This document shows, one piece after another, positions 45,765 to 54,902 of a DNA stretch of 64,000 bases; positions within the stretch are counted from its first letter, which is position 1, and the number at the start of each line of letters is the position of its first letter. The stretch lies in assembly GCF_900156685.1 (NCBI RefSeq), contig NZ_FTOJ01000009.1, positions 108,797 to 172,796 on the forward strand, written 5' to 3'. Position numbers and translations under genes: made by a program. The notes beneath the pieces are model-generated. The model saw nothing but the letters and a program-made list of their open reading frames with translations. It was not told the origin of the DNA and ran no database searches. This DNA is from Chryseobacterium piscicola (GTDB taxonomy: Bacteria > Bacteroidota > Bacteroidia > Flavobacteriales > Weeksellaceae).

Positions 45765-46601
45765 ATGAAACATTTTTTCTCAGACCCAGAATTAAGCTTT
45801 AATAAAATCGTTTTCGAGCATCGTAACAAAGAATATGGTGCTTATGATCTCAGAACCGAAGCTAATGCTATTTTAGCAAAATCACTTTTCTTAAGTCTAG
45901 CTGTAATAGCTGGTATTTCTTTAACTGCGTACATCATTTCGCCAAAAGCACAAAATAGTACAACTATAGCGGAACCTGAAATCAAACTTACAGAAGTAGA
46001 TTTTAGAGATCCCATAAAACACAATGTTGTTGTACCGCCTGCGAATGTACCGCCTCCTGCTGCCCCAAACGTTAAAACATTCAATGCACAGTTAGTTACG
46101 CCTAAAAATAAAGCAGATGATTCTAATTACCAAATTAACAAACCTGTTGATGCTGTAGCGGGAACTGTTGATAATCCTGATGGAAATCCTATAGTTGACC
46201 AGAAGCCTCAGACAAATCCTATTCCAAATACACAAACCCAAGCAATCCAAGGGGCTGCAATTGTAAAAGCTAAAGATAAAGGAATTGTAGGAACAGACGG
46301 ATTAAGCGTTCCGGCAAAATTTGATGGAGGAATTGATGCATTTAGAAATAAAATATTAAATAAATTTGATACTGAAGATTTTCAAAATGAGGAATTTATA
46401 TCAACAATAGTTACTTTCGTTGTAGAAATTGATGGTAGTATTTCAAATATAAAAGCAGAAGGAAAAAATACAGATTTCAATAAAGAGGCAATCAAAACAG
46501 TAATGGAAGTAAAAGGAAAATGGTCTCCAGGAATAGATAAAGATGGGGATGCTGTACGAAGCTATTTTAAATTTCCTATCAAGATGAAATTTGATCAATA
46601 G
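45765..46601 (+). CDS. TonB family energy transducer
   Basis: The 278-residue protein starts with a short cytoplasmic segment (FEHRNKEYGAYDLR) typical of Bacteroidota TonB, then one membrane helix (about 38-58). A periplasmic Pro/Asn-rich linker and a C-terminal TonB domain (about 195-278: FISTIVTFVVEIDGSISNIK, ending YFKFPIKMKFDQ) follow. It would pass proton-motive energy to outer-membrane receptors. No exbB or exbD is adjacent, so it must use partners encoded elsewhere. Confidence 0.9.
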   Translation: MKHFFSDPELSFNKIVFEHRNKEYGAYDLRTEANAILAKSLFLSLAVIAGISLTAYIISPKAQNSTTIAEPEIKLTEVDFRDPIKHNVVVPPANVPPPAAPNVKTFNAQLVTPKNKADDSNYQINKPVDAVAGTVDNPDGNPIVDQKPQTNPIPNTQTQAIQGAAIVKAKDKGIVGTDGLSVPAKFDGGIDAFRNKILNKFDTEDFQNEEFISTIVTFVVEIDGSISNIKAEGKNTDFNKEAIKTVMEVKGKWSPGIDKDGDAVRSYFKFPIKMKFDQ

Positions 46602-46624
46602 ATTTTGATCTTACATTTTTATAC

Positions 46625-46665
46625 TTATCCACAAATATTTTTTTTTGTGGATAATTTTTTTTTAA
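46625..46665 (+). terminator. Terminator of tonB made of two inverted DnaA-box sequences
   Basis: TTATCCACAAA (46625-46635) pairs perfectly with TTTGTGGATAA (46644-46654), followed by about nine T's: a normal terminator. Each arm contains a perfect DnaA box (TTATCCACA), 100 bases before parA. Confidence 0.75.
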
Positions 46666-46738
46666 GCTAATCCTTTTATTAACAATACTTTAACTTATTT
46701 TTGATTTTATCCGTTCGTACAAAGCAGAGAAAAAAGTG

Positions 46739-46746
46739 TATTTTTG
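46739..46746 (+). promoter_or_regulatory. Candidate -7 promoter element for parA
   Basis: TATTTTTG fits TAnnTTTG; no clear -33. It overlaps the earlier in-frame TTG/ATG starts (46744, 46747), so translation should begin at ATG 46765. Confidence 0.5.
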
Positions 46747-46764
46747 ATGCTTAAAGTTCTAATA

Positions 46765-47538
46765 ATGGGTAAAATCATAGGTATTGCTAATCAAAAGGGG
46801 GGTGTAGGGAAAACAACTACCGCAGTAAATCTTGCCGCCGCTTTGGGTGTTTTGGAAAAGAAAATCTTAATTATTGATGCTGATCCTCAGGCTAATGCCA
46901 CATCGGGTCTAGGGGTTGATGATGTGCAATATTCTACCTATAATTTGTTGGAAAACAGTGTGGAAACCAGAATGTGCATCAAGCAAACCTCTACTCCAAA
47001 TCTTGATATTGTGCCTTCTCATATTGATCTTGTGGCTGCTGAAATTGAGCTTGTAGATAAGGTTCATAGAGAATACATGATGAAAAAAGCGCTTCAGAGT
47101 GTGAAAGATGATTACGATTATATCATCATAGATTGCGCGCCAAGTTTGGGTTTAATTACCGTGAATGCTCTTACTGCCGCAGATTCCGTAATCATACCTA
47201 TTCAATGTGAATATTTTGCATTAGAAGGTTTGGGTAAACTTTTAAATACTATCAAAAACGTACAAAAAATCCACAACAAAGATCTTGATATAGAAGGTTT
47301 GTTGCTTACAATGTATGATAGCCGTTTAAGACTTTCTAACCAAGTTGTTGAAGAAGTGAATTCACATTTCCCAGAAATGGTTTTTGAAACAATCATCAGT
47401 CGAAATGTACGTCTTAGTGAAGCGCCAAGTTTCGGAGAAAGTATCTTAAATTATGATGCAGAAAGCAAAGGTGCAATTCAATACATTCAGCTTGCAGAAG
47501 AAGTATTGTTAAAAAACGAAAAATTAGTAAAAAACTAA
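46765..47538 (+). CDS. parA: Chromosome-partitioning ATPase ParA
   Basis: The 257-residue protein starts MGKIIGIANQKGGVGKTT with the deviant Walker A (KGGVGKTT, residues 11-18). DADPQANAT, the Walker B-like YIIIDCAPSLGLITVNAL and ISRNVRLSEAPSFGE complete the ParA family pattern. It forms dynamic gradients that move ParB-parS complexes to segregate the origin region. I chose ATG 46765 over an ATG 18 bases upstream because of the promoter motif and the family start. parB follows after 59 bases. Confidence 0.95.
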   Translation: MGKIIGIANQKGGVGKTTTAVNLAAALGVLEKKILIIDADPQANATSGLGVDDVQYSTYNLLENSVETRMCIKQTSTPNLDIVPSHIDLVAAEIELVDKVHREYMMKKALQSVKDDYDYIIIDCAPSLGLITVNALTAADSVIIPIQCEYFALEGLGKLLNTIKNVQKIHNKDLDIEGLLLTMYDSRLRLSNQVVEEVNSHFPEMVFETIISRNVRLSEAPSFGESILNYDAESKGAIQYIQLAEEVLLKNEKLVKN

Positions 47539-47597
47539 ATTGATTTATATTTTTAAAAATAAATCAATTATCAATATTCAATCATCATTCATATAAA

Positions 47598-48488
47598 ATG
47601 AAAGACAGAAAAAGAGCAATGGGTAGAGGGTTAGGAGCAATTTTGAGTGCCGAGTCCAAAGCAACGATAAATTCTGCTACTGATGAAGGAGCAGACAAGT
47701 TTGTGGGAAATATTGTAGAGGTTGCTCTCGAAGATATTTATCCCAATCCTACCCAGCCAAGAACTTATTTTGATGAGAAAGCATTAAACGAACTTGCACA
47801 ATCTATAACAAATTTAGGCGTTATTCAGCCGGTAACACTGAGAAAAGATGGTGGTAAATTTGAAATTATCTCAGGGGAAAGACGTTATCGTGCTAGTAAA
47901 ATTGCGGGTTTGCATTCAATCCCAGCATATATACGTTTGGTAAACGATCAGGAGCTTTTAGAAATGGCTCTTGTAGAAAATATTCAAAGAGAAGATCTTG
48001 ATGCAATAGAAATTGCGTTAACCTATGAAAGACTGATGGACGAAATAGGCCTTACTCAAGAAAATCTAAGCCAAAGAGTAGGGAAAGACAGAAGTACAAT
48101 TACCAATTCTATTAGGCTCTTAAGATTAAGTCCGGATATTCAAAATGCAATAAGAAGCGGGGAGATTTCTGCCGGTCATGGTCGTGCTATTATAAGTCTT
48201 GAAACGGAAGAGCATCAGCAAATTTTGTTTGATTTAATCATCAAAGAAAAACTCAATGTAAGACAAGCGGAACAAGCTGCAACAGCTCTTAAAAACCCGA
48301 AATCTCCAGCTGCTAAAAGAGCAAAAGCCGAGCTTTCAAATAATTATAAAAGAGCTCAGAAAACCATTGCCGATATTTTGGATGTAAAAGTGGAGATAAA
48401 AACTACAGGAACCGGAAAAAAAGGTAAAATAGTGCTAGATTTTAAAAATGAAGATGAGCTAGAATATATTTTATCTCATATTAAATAA
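47598..48488 (+). CDS. parB: Chromosome-partitioning protein ParB
   Basis: The 296-residue protein begins with the GRGLGAILS motif that contacts ParA. The ParB/Srx domain has the CTP-binding GERRYRASK motif, then a KorB-type helix-turn-helix (LTQENLSQRVGKDRSTITNSIRLL), and a C-terminal dimerisation region follows. It binds parS sites and spreads as a clamp. No full parS palindrome was spotted in this window. The next gene follows without a gap. Confidence 0.95.
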   Translation: MKDRKRAMGRGLGAILSAESKATINSATDEGADKFVGNIVEVALEDIYPNPTQPRTYFDEKALNELAQSITNLGVIQPVTLRKDGGKFEIISGERRYRASKIAGLHSIPAYIRLVNDQELLEMALVENIQREDLDAIEIALTYERLMDEIGLTQENLSQRVGKDRSTITNSIRLLRLSPDIQNAIRSGEISAGHGRAIISLETEEHQQILFDLIIKEKLNVRQAEQAATALKNPKSPAAKRAKAELSNNYKRAQKTIADILDVKVEIKTTGTGKKGKIVLDFKNEDELEYILSHIK

Positions 48489-49130
48489 ATGAAAAAAATA
48501 TTCTTAACCTTTTTTGTTATCGTTTTCAGTTTGAGTTTTGCTCAGATAAAACCTTCAGATTCTATACGCCTTGACCATTACGCAAAAGACAGTATTCCTG
48601 CAGCAAAACAAAATAATGAGGCAAATGTGGTTTCAGAAATTGAAAACGCAAATGCTCCCGCAAAAAAAGGTGGCCTAAAAAAACTCAACCCTACAAAAGC
48701 AGGACTGTATTCTGCTGTTTTGCCAGGACTAGGCCAGGTTTACAATAAAAAATATTGGAAAGTTCCAATTGTTTTAGGTGCCGTAGGAACAGGCGTAGGT
48801 ATTGCTATTTGGAATCAAAATGAATACCTTAAATACAGAGAATATTACATTGCGAAACTCAATGGTACGCCTAATGAATTTGTAGATTCAAAACCATATT
48901 TAGATAAAATTGCTTTGGGAAATGCCCAAGACAGAATAAAAAGACAGCGCGATTATGCCATTGCGATTACAGGATTAATTTATATTCTTAATATTGTTGA
49001 TGCCGTAGTAGATGCGCATTTGTACGAAGGCAGAAAAGATCCCGATCTTACTTTTGCACCAGCGGTTATTTATGATAATTTCCGCACACAGCCTCCAAAA
49101 ACAGGTTTGGCTTTAAATTTTAGATTTTAA
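48489..49130 (+). CDS. DUF5683 family exported or membrane protein
   Basis: The 213-residue protein has a signal peptide (MKKIFLTFFVIVFSLSFAQ), a Lys/Pro-rich linker, then NPTKAGLYSAVLPGLGQVYNKKYWKVPIVLGAVG and a second hydrophobic stretch (YAIAITGLIYILNIVDAVVDAHL). These two hydrophobic segments are typical of DUF5683, which follows parB in many flavobacteria. The ATG directly abuts the parB stop. The function is not known; the linkage suggests an envelope role. Confidence 0.87.
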   Translation: MKKIFLTFFVIVFSLSFAQIKPSDSIRLDHYAKDSIPAAKQNNEANVVSEIENANAPAKKGGLKKLNPTKAGLYSAVLPGLGQVYNKKYWKVPIVLGAVGTGVGIAIWNQNEYLKYREYYIAKLNGTPNEFVDSKPYLDKIALGNAQDRIKRQRDYAIAITGLIYILNIVDAVVDAHLYEGRKDPDLTFAPAVIYDNFRTQPPKTGLALNFRF

Positions 49131-49213
49131 ACGAAATTGAATTGCAAGTCACCTAAGGAATAAAATAATTTTATTTTGGAGATTTGATATTCTTAAAACA
49201 ATAAAATTCACAC

Positions 49214-49915
49214 ATGAAAATAGCATTAGTTGGATACGGAAAAATGGGAAAAATCATCGAAGAAATCGCTCTCAAGCGAGGTCATGAAATTGTAGCCCGT
49301 TTAAAGGAAACCCCAACTGCTGAAAACCTGAATAATCCCGATGTAGCTATTGAGTTTTCTATTCCTGAAGCCGCATTCAGTAATATTAAATCATGTCTTG
49401 AAAATAAAATCCCTGTTATTTCTGGTACAACTGGTTGGCTGGAAAAAAGAGCGGAAATCGACACCATTGCTTTAGAAAACGGAACAGCATTTTTGTATGG
49501 TTCTAATTTTAGTTTAGGCGTAAATCTTTTCTTTTCTCTAAACGAAAAATTAGCAGCTTTGATGAAAAATGTGGATGAATATAGCTGTCAGCTCGAAGAA
49601 ATTCACCACATTCACAAAAAAGATGCACCAAGCGGAACAGCTATTTCAATAGCAGAAGGCATTTTTAAAATTAATCCCAAATTTGATGCCTGGAAACTAG
49701 AAGAAACCAAAGATAATCAATTGGGTATTTTCGCAATTCGTGAAGACGAAGTGCCTGGTACACATAGTGTTTTCTACAGAAGTGAAGTAGATGAAATTGA
49801 AATAAAACATACCGCATTCAACAGAAATGGTTTTGCACTCGGAGCTGTAGTTGCTGCAGAATTTATAAAAGACAAAAAAGGGATTTTTACAATGAATGAC
49901 GTTTTAGGACTTTAA
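49214..49915 (+). CDS. dapB: 4-hydroxy-tetrahydrodipicolinate reductase
   Basis: The 233-residue enzyme makes tetrahydrodipicolinate in lysine and diaminopimelate synthesis. It has the N-terminal nucleotide-binding loop VGYGKMGK, the ISGTTGW motif and the catalytic HHIHKKDAPSGTA (His/Lys pair and substrate loop). DEVPGTHSVFYRSEVDEIEIKHTAF fits the C-terminal substrate domain. It is about 40 residues shorter than E. coli DapB, as in other Bacteroidota. Confidence 0.95.
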   Translation: MKIALVGYGKMGKIIEEIALKRGHEIVARLKETPTAENLNNPDVAIEFSIPEAAFSNIKSCLENKIPVISGTTGWLEKRAEIDTIALENGTAFLYGSNFSLGVNLFFSLNEKLAALMKNVDEYSCQLEEIHHIHKKDAPSGTAISIAEGIFKINPKFDAWKLEETKDNQLGIFAIREDEVPGTHSVFYRSEVDEIEIKHTAFNRNGFALGAVVAAEFIKDKKGIFTMNDVLGL

Positions 49916-50028
49916 TTCTGTAACAAAAACAAATTTTCACTAACTAACTAATATCTGAGTTATAAGTAAAAAAAATATTTATTGCATATTGCTCATTAAT
50001 TATATTTAAAAGATCAGGCACGAAATTT

Positions 50029-51717
50029 ATGAATTACTTTTTAACCTACGCAGTTTACGTTTTCGTTCTATCTCTATTGATGGGGATTTCTACTTGGAAA
50101 CTGTTTAAAAAAATGGGATACAATCCTGCTTTTGCATTTATTCCTTTTTATAATTATTTTATTATTTTAAAAGAAACCCAACATCCTAAATGGTGGGCAG
50201 TTTTATCATACCTACCCATTGTAGGGCCAATTATGATGTCTGTTTTTCATTTATATTTAATGAAAAAATTTGGTAAAACACTTGTGCAGCAGCAAATTCT
50301 TACTGTGGTATTACCGTTTATTTACATGGCGTCTGTCAATTATTCAAAAGATGTTGAGATAGAAGATGAAGAAGCCAAGTTTATGTTTCTTACAGACGAA
50401 GAAAAATCGGTAAAAAAGAAAGAGTCATTTTTGGGATCTATTACTTTTGCAGTGGTTTTTGCAACAATAATTCACGTATTTGTAACCCAACCTTTTGGTA
50501 TCCCAACAGGATCTATGGAGAGAACTTTACTTGTCGGAGATTTCCTTTTCGTAAACAAATGGAGCTATGGCTACAGAATGCCGATGCGTCCTTTAGCGAT
50601 CCCATTTCTTCAAGGAACAATTTATGATTTTCAAAAAGATGGAAATCCTAAAAACGATGGTAAATCTTATGTAGATGGCGTGAAATTACCTTACGAAAGA
50701 ATTTTACAATTCAATAAGCCTCAGAGAAGTGATATTGTAGTTTTCAATTATCCTCAGGATTCTGTTCATACAGCAATAGACAGAAAAGATCCTTATGTGA
50801 AAAGATGTGTAGCCGTTGCAGGAGATACTTTTGAGATGCGTGGAGGGAAACTTTTTGTAAATGATAAACCTGAAACAATCTTAGGAGATCAAGAAGAGCA
50901 ACATGCATTTGTAGTGGAAGCAAGCAGTGAGATAGATACAAAAGAGCTTTTCAAACGATTAGAATATATTTCTATTGCTAGAGTAAACTCACAAACAGTT
51001 TATTTTCAGGAGGCTATAAAGAAATATAACATTAAACCAGAGAATATTGTCTACGTCATGCAGCTTACAGATGCACGATTAAAAGAAATCAAGTCTCTTC
51101 CACAAGTGGTGTCGGTAAGGGAAGATATTTTAGTAAAAGGTGATGCGGCAATTAGTTATAAAGATGAAGCACGTACCAAAATAGATACTGCACAATCTAT
51201 TTTCCCAGTTAATAAAGCCTGGAATCAAGATTGGTATGGTCCCGTGCGAATTCCTAAAAAAGGCGATGTAGTTGCTATTAATAAAGAAACTTTACCTATG
51301 TATCGCTGGATTATCTCAGAATATGAGCACAACAGTGTAGCAGAAAGAAACGGGCAAATTTTTATCAACAATCAACCTGCTAAAAACTATACCATCAAAC
51401 AAGATTATTATATGATGGTGGGTGACAACAGAGACGCTTCACTTGATGCAAGATTCTTTGGTTTTGTTCCTGAAGAAAATATTGTAGGGAAACCCATGTT
51501 TACCTGGATGAGTATTGAAGGAGCTTTTAATGATTCAAGTTCATCTTATCAAGCAGAAGGATGGAGATTCCGTTGGGATAGGATGTTTAAAGCTACCAAC
51601 ACGGGAGAAGCCAACAAAACTTCGTATTGGTGGATTGCAGCCATGATATTGATTCTTTTCTTCGGGTGGGAATATTTTGTAAAGCTCTTTAAAAAAAATA
51701 AAACTGAAGACGAATAG
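50029..51717 (+). CDS. lepB: Signal peptidase I, long Bacteroidota form
   Basis: The 562-residue enzyme removes Sec signal peptides at the outer face of the inner membrane. The N-terminal 110 residues hold hydrophobic segments (a DUF5684-like region), then a membrane anchor near 140-158. The catalytic Ser is S162 (PTGSMERTL) and the general base K258 (YVKRCVAVAGD). The last box is MVGDNRDASLDARFFGFV, separated by a 150-residue insert typical of the phylum. A final helix lies near residue 540. Its stop overlaps the GTG of the next gene. Confidence 0.95.
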   Translation: MNYFLTYAVYVFVLSLLMGISTWKLFKKMGYNPAFAFIPFYNYFIILKETQHPKWWAVLSYLPIVGPIMMSVFHLYLMKKFGKTLVQQQILTVVLPFIYMASVNYSKDVEIEDEEAKFMFLTDEEKSVKKKESFLGSITFAVVFATIIHVFVTQPFGIPTGSMERTLLVGDFLFVNKWSYGYRMPMRPLAIPFLQGTIYDFQKDGNPKNDGKSYVDGVKLPYERILQFNKPQRSDIVVFNYPQDSVHTAIDRKDPYVKRCVAVAGDTFEMRGGKLFVNDKPETILGDQEEQHAFVVEASSEIDTKELFKRLEYISIARVNSQTVYFQEAIKKYNIKPENIVYVMQLTDARLKEIKSLPQVVSVREDILVKGDAAISYKDEARTKIDTAQSIFPVNKAWNQDWYGPVRIPKKGDVVAINKETLPMYRWIISEYEHNSVAERNGQIFINNQPAKNYTIKQDYYMMVGDNRDASLDARFFGFVPEENIVGKPMFTWMSIEGAFNDSSSSYQAEGWRFRWDRMFKATNTGEANKTSYWWIAAMILILFFGWEYFVKLFKKNKTEDE

Positions 51718-52394
51718 TGTTCAAAAAAAATATTTTAAAAATAATACTTATCACAATAGGTGTTTTTGGTGGACTATTTATTATTGCAAAACTCACTGGA
51801 GTTTTGCAATATGCTTTTCTACCAACAGGCGGAAGTGAGCCTACTATCAAAAGAAAATCTTTTATTTTCTTTTCAAATTCTCTGCCTTACAAAAAATTTA
51901 AAATTCTAGTCTACAACCAAAAAAATACAAATTACCAGCTTGGGCAATATCCTCAGAGATTGGTTGCTACAGAGGGTGATATATTGCAAATTTCTGAGGG
52001 AAAATTAATAATTAATAATGAAAATGTTGATCATCTATTTACACTGAAAAAGTCTTACAAAATAGATCGTACTTTTGTAAATTATTTAGTAGAAAAAGGA
52101 CATCGATTTGATGAATTTTATGCATTAGATAATATGTATTTTCTGGCACAGCTTGCAGATAATGAGCTTACTAATGATTTTGCTTATGAGCTTTTTGCAA
52201 TCCCAGAATATGATGCAGGTATACGCAAACAGTATGGCAAAAAATGGACAGCCAATAATTTTGGACCTATAAAAATTCCAAAAGGAAAACTTTTTTTCTT
52301 GGGAGATAACAGAAATGAAAGTCTCGATTCACGTTACCTTGGTTTTGTAGATAAAAATGAAGTCATAGGAAGGGTTTTTATTCCGAAAAATTAA
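51717..52394 (+). CDS. Signal-peptidase-I-like protein lacking the catalytic Lys, possibly inactive
   Basis: The 225-residue protein starts at a GTG that overlaps the lepB stop (TAGTG). It has one N-terminal membrane helix and the S26 boxes PTGGSEPTI and LGDNRNESLDSRYLGFV. Against active lepB, the Ser position is Gly39, with S40 shifted by one where Met is usual, and the Lys of the KR box is Gln80 (YPQRLVATEGD). So the Ser/Lys dyad is not in place. The fold boxes and length are kept, and the frame is open, which suggests selection for another role, for example binding or helping LepB. Confidence 0.85.
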   Translation: MFKKNILKIILITIGVFGGLFIIAKLTGVLQYAFLPTGGSEPTIKRKSFIFFSNSLPYKKFKILVYNQKNTNYQLGQYPQRLVATEGDILQISEGKLIINNENVDHLFTLKKSYKIDRTFVNYLVEKGHRFDEFYALDNMYFLAQLADNELTNDFAYELFAIPEYDAGIRKQYGKKWTANNFGPIKIPKGKLFFLGDNRNESLDSRYLGFVDKNEVIGRVFIPKN

Positions 52395-52403
52395 AAAAAA
52401 ATT

Positions 52404-53045
52404 ATGCAAAATATATTATTACCGGTATTCTATTTACCACCAATTTCATGGTTTTCAGAATTTTTGAATGATGAAAATGAGATCAGCTTCGAGCAATGTG
52501 AAAATTTTCCTAAACAAACGTACAGAAATCGATGTAATATTTATGGAGCCAATGGGAAGCTTTCGCTCATCATTCCAATAAATCACAATGGTTCCAGAGA
52601 ATATAAAAATACGGAAATTTCTTACCGCGAAAATTGGTCAGATATACACTGGAAATCCATTAAAACAGTATATCAAAGTTCGCCTTACTTTGAATATTAT
52701 GAAGATAAACTTGTGAAAATTTTCGAGAAAAAAGAAAAATTTCTTTTTGATTTTAATATTAAAAGTCTGGAAGTTATTCAGCATATTTTAAAAACAGAAA
52801 AGGCACATTCTTTGAATACAGAATATCTTAAAAATCCGGATGCCATCAATTTCAGAGAGAAGTTTTCAACAAAAAAACACTCAGAGTATTCCATTGAAGA
52901 GTATTATCAGATATTTTCAGATAAGTTTGGTTTTATCAAAGATTTATCCATAATAGACCTTCTTTGTAACAAAGGCCCGGAATCTAATACATATATTAAA
53001 AATATTAAAAAAATATCTAATGAAATTGCTGTTGAAAGAATTTAA
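52404..53045 (+). CDS. WbqC-like family protein
   Basis: The 213-residue protein matches the WbqC family (LLPVFYLPPISWFSEFL near the N-terminus, RNRCNIYGANGKLSLIIPI, and the SDIHWKSIKTVYQSSPYFEYY block). Family members are linked to surface polysaccharide or envelope loci and their exact chemistry is not settled. It begins nine bases after the signal-peptidase-like gene, in the same run. No signal peptide is seen, so it is cytosolic. Confidence 0.9.
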   Translation: MQNILLPVFYLPPISWFSEFLNDENEISFEQCENFPKQTYRNRCNIYGANGKLSLIIPINHNGSREYKNTEISYRENWSDIHWKSIKTVYQSSPYFEYYEDKLVKIFEKKEKFLFDFNIKSLEVIQHILKTEKAHSLNTEYLKNPDAINFREKFSTKKHSEYSIEEYYQIFSDKFGFIKDLSIIDLLCNKGPESNTYIKNIKKISNEIAVERI

Positions 53046-53105
53046 ATTAATTCTTTTTAAAACGAAGCAATTTCAAGTGATTAAAAAAAATGTAATTATC
53101 AACTT

Positions 53106-54785
53106 ATGAAAAAATTATTCTTAGCAGCTGTTTTTCTTTCTGGCTTTACCTTGTCTTATGCACAAGAAAACTCAGTAAATGCAGTAAATCCGAAAGAAAA
53201 TAAAGACTTGATGACTTGGTATCACAAGGATTTTTCTACTACAAAAGTATACGGTGTAAACACAGAAAATGCATTTAAATTCTTAGAATCTAAAGGATTG
53301 AAGCCGAATATGGTTGTAGTAGGAGTTTTAGACAGTGGCGTACAAGTAGACCACCCAGGATTGGTAAAAAATATCTGGTCTAATCCTAATGAAGTTCCTA
53401 ATAATGGGAAAGATGATGATAACAACGGTTATATCGATGATATTCACGGATGGAGTTTTATTGGTGGTGCGAAAGGTGATATTGAAGTAGACAATATGGA
53501 AGTAACGCGTGTTGTTGCCAAATATAAATCTGTTTTTGAAGGTGAAGATTCTTCAAAAAATAAAGCAAACCAAGCAAAAATGCCGGAACAGTTTGCGATG
53601 TACATGAAATCTAAGGAAATGTATGGCAAAAAAAGCCAAGAAGGAAAACAAAGCCTACAGATGTACACGATGATTAACGAATCAATTCCTACCATGGTGA
53701 AAATGCTAAACGGTAAAGCAATCACGGCAGAAACTGTAAAAGCAATTAAGCCTGTAGACCAAAAAGAAGCGATGGCATTTCAGATATTGAACCAAATCGT
53801 TAATAATCCTGAATTTGCAGGAAAGTCTTCTGTGGAATTTGAAAAAGCAATGAAAGAGCAAATGAAAGAAGCTCTCGATCATTTTACGCCACAGGCTCAG
53901 CAGTATGATGTGAATTTTGATCCACGAAAAGAAATTGTAGGAGATAACTACGAAGATTATTCTGAAAAAAAATACGGTAATAACCATTATGAAGGACCTG
54001 ATGCTGTTCACGGAACACATGTTGCAGGAATTATTGCAGGTCTCCCTCAAGGTAAAGAAGTGCAATATGGTGTAGCTTCAAAAGTGGCAAAAATTATGTC
54101 TGTTCGTACTGTTCCAAATGGGGACGAAAGAGATAAAGATGTTGCTAATGCTATAAGATACGCTGTAGATAACGGAGCGAAAGTTCTTAATATGTCTTTC
54201 GGGAAACCAGTTTCTCCAGGTAAAGATGTTGTTTGGGAAGCATTTAAATATGCCGAAGATAAAGGTGTTCTTTTAGTAAAAGCTGCTGGAAATGAAAACG
54301 AAGACGTAGCAGAACATGTAGCTTATCCTACAAATTTTAAAAATGTTACAGACGAAAAACCTTTCGTAAGCAACGTTTTGGTAGTAGGTGCAAGTACAAA
54401 CGATAGCAACTCTTTAAGAGCAGACTTTTCTAATTATAATAAAAAAATGGTTAATGTTTTTGCACCAGGACAAGAAATTTATTCTACTACTCCTAAAAAC
54501 GAATACCAATATCTTCAAGGAACCTCAATGGCTTCTCCGGTAGTAGCAGGAGCAGCTGCAGTATTGTTGGCTTATATGCCAAATCTTACACCAGCACAGA
54601 TTATTGAATCTTTAACGAATTCTAGCAATGCAAGCTCCGCAGAAGGTTTTGCAGGTTTCTCTCAAGCAGGAGGCGTTATTGATGTTAAAAAAGCAGCGGA
54701 GTATGCGTTTGCTAATTTCTACAAAGAAAATTCTGGTAAAGCAAAAAAAGCTTCAAAAACTATAAAAAAGAAAGCAAAAAAATAG
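53106..54785 (+). CDS. Exported subtilisin-like (S8) serine protease
   Basis: The 559-residue protease has catalytic D76 (VGVLDSGVQVDHP), H302 (VHGTHVAG) and S474 (LQGTSMASPVVAG). D and H are 226 residues apart, where typical subtilisins have about 30, so a large, mostly helical, Met/Lys/Gln-rich insert of about 190 residues lies between them. The signal peptide is MKKLFLAAVFLSGFTLSYAQ. No type IX tail is present; the C-terminus ends in a Lys-rich stretch. The protein is probably periplasmic. Confidence 0.93.
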   Translation: MKKLFLAAVFLSGFTLSYAQENSVNAVNPKENKDLMTWYHKDFSTTKVYGVNTENAFKFLESKGLKPNMVVVGVLDSGVQVDHPGLVKNIWSNPNEVPNNGKDDDNNGYIDDIHGWSFIGGAKGDIEVDNMEVTRVVAKYKSVFEGEDSSKNKANQAKMPEQFAMYMKSKEMYGKKSQEGKQSLQMYTMINESIPTMVKMLNGKAITAETVKAIKPVDQKEAMAFQILNQIVNNPEFAGKSSVEFEKAMKEQMKEALDHFTPQAQQYDVNFDPRKEIVGDNYEDYSEKKYGNNHYEGPDAVHGTHVAGIIAGLPQGKEVQYGVASKVAKIMSVRTVPNGDERDKDVANAIRYAVDNGAKVLNMSFGKPVSPGKDVVWEAFKYAEDKGVLLVKAAGNENEDVAEHVAYPTNFKNVTDEKPFVSNVLVVGASTNDSNSLRADFSNYNKKMVNVFAPGQEIYSTTPKNEYQYLQGTSMASPVVAGAAAVLLAYMPNLTPAQIIESLTNSSNASSAEGFAGFSQAGGVIDVKKAAEYAFANFYKENSGKAKKASKTIKKKAKK

Positions 54786-54810
54786 TTTTCTTTTTAAATA
54801 ATATAATTCA

Positions 54811-54837
54811 AAGTCCACAAATTGTGGGCTTTTTTTT
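54811..54837 (+). terminator. Rho-independent terminator of the subtilisin gene
   Basis: AAGTCCACAA (54811-54820) and the complementary TTGTGGGCTT (54823-54832, one G-U), followed by T's. Confidence 0.85.
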
Positions 54838-54902
54838 GATTTGTTGTATATTGGCATAGTTTTTAATATCTATAATTTTTATAAAATAATTAAACAGAAA
54901 TT

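Noticed and set aside
46625..46760. Replication origin at the paired DnaA boxes
   Set aside because: Only two boxes, both explained by a terminator stem, and genes on both sides run in the same direction; no AT-rich unwinding repeats were seen. Kept only as a low-interest finding.
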